From: a marine group bacterium Sva0996 bin134
GTDB lineage: Bacteria > Actinomycetota > Acidimicrobiia > Acidimicrobiales > Bin134
DNA length: 64,000 nucleotides
Assembly: GCA_002239105.1 (NCBI GenBank)
Contig: MPNQ01000001.1
Span: 124,001 to 188,000, forward strand
Direction: 5' to 3'
The notes beneath the pieces were generated by a model. It made no database searches, was not told the DNA's origin, and saw nothing but the letters and a program-made list of their open reading frames with translations. Of the stretch, positions 59,822-64,000 are shown in pieces. The first letter of the stretch is position 1. Every line of letters starts with the position of its first letter. The translations under genes were made by a program, and so were the position numbers.

Positions 59822-60816
59822 GCCATGGTGGCCAGTCGGTCGCGGGTGACCTCGTTGAGGGCAGGCTCGCCCGCCGACCACCGGCGGACTTCCTCGATCA
59901 CGTTGTCGGTCATACGGGCCAACTCAGTGCCCTGACTGCCGGCTAGATGGGGGCTGATCCACACGTTGGGCATTTCCAGCAGCGGGCTGTCTTCGGACAG
60001 CGGCTCGGGATCGGTCACGTCCAAGATGGCATAGAGACGCCCCGACGCCAGGTGTGGCAAAAGCGCCTCGTGGTCGATCAGCGGGCCCCGGGCGGTGTTG
60101 ATCACCGTGGCCCCATCGGGCAAGGCCGACAGCTGGGTCGAGCCGATCAGATGCATGGTCTCGGGCAGGGCTGGCGCGTGGATGGTCAGCACATCGGCCC
60201 CCGCGCACAGCTCGTCGAGATCGAGTTTTTCTACCCCCAGCGATGCCGCCTCCTCGGAGGTCACAAAGGGGTCGTAGAGCGTCACCTTCAAGTGGGGGAA
60301 GGCCCGCAGCAGCTCGATCACCCGGCGACCGATCAGCGACGCCCCGACGATGCCGACGGTGCGGCCGTAGTTGCCCCATTGGTGGTCGCCCATGTCTGAC
60401 AGGGCCGAAAAGTCCGCTGGGCCACGGCGCCACAGCACGCCCTTGTTGGCGAACAAGATGGCTGCCAGGGTGAACTCGGCCACCGGCTCGGCGTTGGCGT
60501 TGGCCCCGCTGGTCACCCGGATGCTCCGATCCCACACGGCGTCGGTCAGGGTCATCTTGACCGTTCCCGCCGCGTAGGCGAACAAGCCGAGCCGGGGGGT
60601 CCGATCCAACATGGCCTCGTCCAGAGGCGGGCACCCCCAATGGCCGACGATCACCTCGGCGTCGGCTAACAAGGCGTTGGCTTGGTCGTCCCAAGCCCCG
60701 ATGGGCTCGGCGTTCAACAGAGTCCCCAGCGCCCGAAGGCGGTCGAGGTCGGCGTCGCCGAATAGCTCCAATCCCGGCCAGTGGGCGATGGCGATGTTGG
60801 GCTGCCCTCTGCTCAT
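59818..60816 (-). CDS. D-isomer-specific 2-hydroxyacid dehydrogenase
   Basis: 332 residues from ATG 60816 (MSRGQPNIAIAHWPG); the frame is open to 60894. NAD motif TVGIVGASLIGRRVIELLRA; catalytic Arg in VINTARGPLIDHEAL, Glu in LDVTDPEPL and His in VWISPHLAGSQG. It oxidises or reduces a 2-hydroxy acid with NAD(H). Overlaps the downstream glycosyltransferase gene by 4 nt, an unexpected partner. Confidence 0.9.
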   Translation of the reverse strand: MSRGQPNIAIAHWPGLELFGDADLDRLRALGTLLNAEPIGAWDDQANALLADAEVIVGHWGCPPLDEAMLDRTPRLGLFAYAAGTVKMTLTDAVWDRSIRVTSGANANAEPVAEFTLAAILFANKGVLWRRGPADFSALSDMGDHQWGNYGRTVGIVGASLIGRRVIELLRAFPHLKVTLYDPFVTSEEAASLGVEKLDLDELCAGADVLTIHAPALPETMHLIGSTQLSALPDGATVINTARGPLIDHEALLPHLASGRLYAILDVTDPEPLSEDSPLLEMPNVWISPHLAGSQGTELARMTDNVIEEVRRWSAGEPALNEVTRDRLATMA

Positions 60817-60877
60817 TGCAAGAAGTCTCCCAATATCGGCTAGACCATTCACAAGTAAGACCAAAAAGGGGACGGAT

Positions 60878-61729
60878 ATGGCTGATCTGGTCAACTACGA
60901 GGGCAAGCGAGTGCTGGTGGTGGGCGGCGCCACCGGGATGGGGGCGGCGGCGGCCCAGAAGGCAGCTTCGTTGGGCGCTCACACCATCGTTTTGGACATC
61001 GCCGATGTGGCTTACGAGTGCGGGCAGTACATCCATGTGAACTTGGGCGACCAGTCCAGCGTGGATGCGGCGGTCGAGGCCATCGAAGGACCGGTTCATA
61101 CGGTGTTGGCCTGTGCGGGAGTGGCCGACGGAACCGGCAACCTCATGCTGATCAACTTCACATCTCAGCGCCACCTGATCGAAGCGCTGATCAAGGGAGG
61201 CAAGCTGGGGAGGGGCGGCTCAGTGAGCTTCATTTCATCGGCAGCCGGTTTGGGCTGGATGAGCAACCTGGAGCAGGTACAGGACTTTCTGGCCACCCCC
61301 GATTGGGATACCGCGGCGGCGTGGATCGACGAGAATGAGGGCACCGACAGCTACATGTTCAGCAAGCAGGCCATCAACGGCTACGTGGCTGCCCAGGCAT
61401 TCCCCTTCCTGCAAAGGGGCATGCGCATCAACTCCATCATGCCCGGGCCCACCGATACCCCCTTGGCCCGGGCCAACGCCGATCTGTGGCTCGGATTCGG
61501 GGCGAGCTACCGGGAAGCCGCCGATGTGCCCACTCTGGTTCCCGAACAGATGGGCGACACGCTGCTGTTCTTGAGCAGCGACGCGGCCAGCGGGATCAAC
61601 GGGATCAACCTGCTGGTCGACCAGGGCCACACCAATGCCTCGCTAGTGGACGCCTGGGACGACCCGTTCGTGAAGGTCATGGCCGGCATGATGGATTTCG
61701 ACCCGGCCATGTTCGGGATGGACGAGTGA
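60878..61729 (+). CDS. Short-chain dehydrogenase/reductase
   Basis: 283 residues from ATG 60878 (AAAAAGGGG upstream). NAD(P) loop VLVVGGATGMGAAAA, LACAGVADGTGN in place of NNAG, SFISSAAG with the catalytic Ser, SYMFSKQAINGY with Tyr and Lys, and MPGPTDTPLARA. Resembles the 3-alpha-hydroxysteroid dehydrogenase type of classical SDRs. Followed after 13 nt by an acyl-CoA thioesterase gene. Substrate unknown. Confidence 0.88.
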   Translation: MADLVNYEGKRVLVVGGATGMGAAAAQKAASLGAHTIVLDIADVAYECGQYIHVNLGDQSSVDAAVEAIEGPVHTVLACAGVADGTGNLMLINFTSQRHLIEALIKGGKLGRGGSVSFISSAAGLGWMSNLEQVQDFLATPDWDTAAAWIDENEGTDSYMFSKQAINGYVAAQAFPFLQRGMRINSIMPGPTDTPLARANADLWLGFGASYREAADVPTLVPEQMGDTLLFLSSDAASGINGINLLVDQGHTNASLVDAWDDPFVKVMAGMMDFDPAMFGMDE

Positions 61730-61742
61730 GCCGTCGCACCAG

Positions 61743-62582
61743 ATGAGCGGCGAACTGCCTGACCTATTGGAGCTGACCGAGGTCGGCGAGCAGCGCTACC
61801 ACGTCTTCCAGCCGGCGGAGTCGGCTGAGGGGCGCGATGTGGTGTTCAGCGGGCAACTAATGGCCCAGATGATGATGGCGTCCGATAGGGAGGCGGGCGG
61901 GGCCAAGGACATCCGCTCGGTCCACGCCATCTTCGCCCGAGCCGGCACTTACACCCTGCCCATCGAGGTGGAGGTCGACTCCATGCAGGCCGGGCGCACG
62001 TGGGCCAGCGACACGGTGACCGCCACCCAGGGGGGCAAGCTGCTCAGCCGGGCCATGATCCTGATGAGCACGGTGGACGACGACCTGATGCGCCACGAGC
62101 CGGCCATGCCCGACGTGCCCGGTGCCGACGGGCTGGACCCCGGTTTCGCCTTCATCTTCCCCGGCGCCGAATGGCGCCCGCTGCCCGGTGAGCCGGAGAT
62201 CGACGGGGTGCCGGTCGAGCGGGCTTGGCACCGCTACGAGAGGGCAGTGGACTCCCAAGCGGCCAACCAGGGCATCGCCGGCTGGGCCACCTGCGGCAGC
62301 ATCATCGGCCTAGCCATGCGCCCCCACCGTGACACCATCCGCATCGAGGACGCCCATCGCACCCTGTCCACCGGGGTGATCGCACACACCCTGCATTTCC
62401 TGGATCGTCTGGACGTTTCCCAGTGGCTGCTAGTCCAGCTTCGGGGCACCAAAGCGGCCAACGGCCGGGTCTACGGCCAAGGAGAGGTGTTCACCGCCGA
62501 GGGCCAGCTGGTGGCCACCTTCCACCAAGACTCCATGGCCCGAGCCGCCCCCGGCGCCATGGACCCCTCCCGCTCGATGTAA
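61743..62582 (+). CDS. Acyl-CoA thioesterase, TesB-like double hotdog
   Basis: 279 residues. VFSGQLMAQMMMASDREAGG, RSVHAIFARAGTYTLPIEVE and GRTWASDTVTATQGGKLLSR form the first hotdog; RTLSTGVIAHTLHFLDRLDV and YGQGEVFTAEGQLVATFHQD form the second. Hydrolyses acyl-CoA esters. Cotranscribed with the SDR upstream, convergent with the VapBC pair. Confidence 0.86.
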   Translation: MSGELPDLLELTEVGEQRYHVFQPAESAEGRDVVFSGQLMAQMMMASDREAGGAKDIRSVHAIFARAGTYTLPIEVEVDSMQAGRTWASDTVTATQGGKLLSRAMILMSTVDDDLMRHEPAMPDVPGADGLDPGFAFIFPGAEWRPLPGEPEIDGVPVERAWHRYERAVDSQAANQGIAGWATCGSIIGLAMRPHRDTIRIEDAHRTLSTGVIAHTLHFLDRLDVSQWLLVQLRGTKAANGRVYGQGEVFTAEGQLVATFHQDSMARAAPGAMDPSRSM

Positions 62583-62589
62583 CGGCCGC

Positions 62590-62988
62590 TTAGGGCGGAG
62601 GAATCTCAACCTGGCATTGGGGGCCGGTTGCTCGGCTGATCCGGCGGTCGAGTGTTAGCAGGGGCCAACCCAGCGCTTCGGCTAACGCCACATACCAGGC
62701 GTCATAGCTGGTGAGGTTGGCCCGGAGTTCCCACACGCGGTCAGCGAAGGGGGTAAACGGGTAGAGGTCGAGATCAAGGCGGAGCAAGTCTCGTTGGGCA
62801 GCCGTCGCTTCCAGTCGCGTGAGGATGCCTCTTAGCTCCTGTCGGCGCAAGATATTGGTGGCCTCGACAAGGGCTTGCTCCGGTGCTGCCAAGGGACCTG
62901 TTGAGATCGCCTCCATCGCCCACGGGCCGTCATATTCGGAATCGACGAGCGCGGCCACCAGCACGGAGGCATCAACGACTGCGCTCAC
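62590..62988 (-). CDS. vapC: PIN-domain toxin (VapC-like)
   Basis: 132 residues. AVVDASVLVAALVDSEYDGP carries the first active-site Asp, ALVEATNILRR the Glu, and LTSYDAWYVALAEALGWPLL the later Asp pair region with TLDRRI. VapC toxins are RNases. Its ATG overlaps the stop of the antitoxin gene by 4 nt, the usual toxin-antitoxin order. Confidence 0.9.
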   Translation of the reverse strand: MSAVVDASVLVAALVDSEYDGPWAMEAISTGPLAAPEQALVEATNILRRQELRGILTRLEATAAQRDLLRLDLDLYPFTPFADRVWELRANLTSYDAWYVALAEALGWPLLTLDRRISRATGPQCQVEIPPP

Positions 62989-63221
62989 TTCCGATCGGCG
63001 TCGCGGTCTTGGAGGATCAACGAGGTTGGGATGCCGGTTCCCGCCGCCGCTTTGCGGCGTTGGACTTCGTCAAGCCAGGCGCGCAACGTCGGCCGTGAGG
63101 CGATCCGCTCCAGTTCACTGCGCAAGAATTCCTGCATGGACTGGCGATTGAGCGCGGCCCGAGCGGCAAGCTCATCACGGACGTCCTCAGGCACCCCGCG
63201 TATCGTAATCTGCACCGTCAT
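62985..63221 (-). CDS. vapB: FitA/VapB-type ribbon-helix-helix antitoxin
   Basis: 78 residues. VQITIRGVPEDVRDELAARA and ALNRQSMQEFLRSELERIA match the FitA-like ribbon-helix-helix DNA-binding fold; the C-terminal part (LRAWLDEVQRRKAAAGTGIP) should bind and block the PIN toxin. The promoter region contains the tandem ATTATTGCTTTCATAA / TGCTTTCATTATG repeats near 63222-63252, probably its operator. Confidence 0.9.
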   Translation of the reverse strand: MTVQITIRGVPEDVRDELAARAALNRQSMQEFLRSELERIASRPTLRAWLDEVQRRKAAAGTGIPTSLILQDRDADRK

Positions 63222-63385
63222 GCTTTCATTATGCCATTATTGCTTTCATAACGCCATCACTAGGCCGTAATCGGTGCTGTAGTTCAACGAGTTCGAGGGC
63301 ACGATGAGCGGGGGCCTCAGCGTCGCCGAGAAACACGAGTTGGCCCGTCTCCTGCGGGTAGTTAGCACGAACGCCTCAGAGTAGG

Positions 63386-64000
63386 TCAGCCAATAACAAA
63401 CGGGTCGCGGATGGCGCCGGTTAGCTCTACCCAGACTGTTTTGGTTTGGAGGAAGCCGTCGAGGGCTTCTAGGCCGTTGTCGCGGCCGTAGCCCGACTGC
63501 TTGAAACCGCCGAAGGGGGCCATGTAGCTCACGTTGCGGTAGGTGTTGATCCAAACTGTGCCCACCCGAAGCGCCCTCGACACCCGGTGGGCCCGGCGGA
63601 TGTCATTGGTCCATATGCCCGCCGCCAGCCCGTAGTCGCTGTCGTTGGCCAGCTTCACCACCTCGTCTTCGTCTTCGAAGTCCAGCACGGCCAGCACCGG
63701 GCCGAAAACCTCCTCGCGGACGATGGTGGACTGGTTGGTCACTCCGGTGATCACGGTGGGGCGAACGAACCGACCACCGAGTTCGGGATCGACCACGCCG
63801 CCGGCGGCAATGGTTGCTCCCTCGGTGCGGGCCTGGTCGATCATGGCCAGGATCCGATCCCGCTGGGCGTCGGACGCGGACGGGCCCATCTCGGTGGCTG
63901 AGTCGGCGGGATCGCCCAGCACCAGTTCGTTGGCCCGGGCCACAACCCGTCCGATGACCTCGTCAGCGATGTCCCGATGTATGTAGGCCCTGGATCCGGC
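63386..64000 (-). CDS. Aldehyde dehydrogenase, C-terminal part (cut by window edge)
   Basis: 205 residues of the C-terminal third, open at 64000. It begins AGSRAYIHRDIADEVIGRVV, just after the catalytic Cys, then EMGPSASDAQRDRILAMIDQ, VREEVFGPVLAVLDFEDEDE (conserved Glu-Glu-x-Phe-Gly-Pro), GLAAGIWTNDIRRAHRVSRA and the ending PFGGFKQSGYGRDNGLEAL. NAD(P)-dependent oxidation of an aldehyde. The 164 bp between this gene and the VapB gene contain a short unassigned frame and nothing I can name. Confidence 0.93.
   Translation of the reverse strand, partial: AGSRAYIHRDIADEVIGRVVARANELVLGDPADSATEMGPSASDAQRDRILAMIDQARTEGATIAAGGVVDPELGGRFVRPTVITGVTNQSTIVREEVFGPVLAVLDFEDEDEVVKLANDSDYGLAAGIWTNDIRRAHRVSRALRVGTVWINTYRNVSYMAPFGGFKQSGYGRDNGLEALDGFLQTKTVWVELTGAIRDPFVIG

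Overview
The window reads as a chromosome segment of a high-GC actinobacterium, perhaps Acidimicrobiia. That placement is inferred from base composition, frequent GTG starts, tight ATGA gene overlaps, an actinobacterial-type dCTP deaminase, branched-chain-type ABC transporters with fused subunits, and many CoA-transferase, SDR and acyl-CoA genes. No rRNA, CRISPR array, prophage or insertion sequence was seen. One tRNA, Gly(CCC), is present.

Layout. 1-5.7 kb: dcd (cut by the window edge), an HD-domain oxygenase-like protein, a quinone-oxidoreductase-like MDR, a serpin lipoprotein, an isochorismatase-fold amidase and a class III CoA-transferase. 5.7-14.8 kb: an HMG-CoA-lyase-like enzyme, a four-gene operon (CoA-transferase, cyclase, MmgE/PrpD, dihydropyrimidinase-like), an IclR regulator, a tandem nitrilase and a CitE-like lyase. 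15-18.6 kb: red-chlorophyll-catabolite-reductase (RCCR)-like protein, Rieske oxygenase, bilin-reductase-like protein and a lipocalin-like protein. 18.7-25 kb: a lower-GC island with a RapA-like SNF2 ATPase, a HelD-like ATPase and a NYN nuclease. 25-30.4 kb: three more lipocalin-like proteins, a DUF3891 protein, a chlorophyllase-like hydrolase, a coiled-coil protein and an NYC1/NOL-like SDR. 30.3-41.2 kb: fused Liv transporter, acyl-CoA dehydrogenase family protein, neocarzinostatin-like surface protein, FAD monooxygenase and a maleate isomerase/AMDase-family protein. 41.3-49.7 kb: an exonuclease-DinG-RecQ fusion, a UvrD-like helicase and a Fic protein. 49.9-64 kb: tRNA-Gly, then mostly ordinary metabolism (P450 with ferredoxin, arsC, phosphomannomutase, enoyl-CoA hydratase, glycosyltransferase, dehydrogenases, thioesterase), a VapBC pair and a truncated aldehyde dehydrogenase.

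Main result. Genes between about 6 and 41 kb look like one co-regulated catabolic supercluster. Four proteins resemble steps of the plant chlorophyll-breakdown (PAO/phyllobilin) route: chlorophyll b reductase (SDR at 29549), chlorophyllase/pheophytinase (hydrolase at 28032), pheophorbide oxygenase (Rieske at 15824) and RCCR (14960). A bilin-reductase-like protein and four lipocalin-like barrels accompany them. Further genes (cyclic amidohydrolase, amidases, maleate isomerase family, CoA-transferases, CitE-like lyase) could take maleimide-type fragments to central metabolism. A shared 26-bp motif (GRAAC, 3 nt, GTTCC, 7 nt, GGAACA) occurs at six places, in front of nearly every transcription unit of the cluster, including the IclR gene. 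I infer an IclR-controlled tetrapyrrole-degradation regulon. The family assignments rest on reading the sequence, and the pathway is inference.

The helicase/nuclease island sits exactly between the convergent ends of two of these operons and differs in base composition. It looks like an acquired module, possibly defensive or acting on RNA polymerase.
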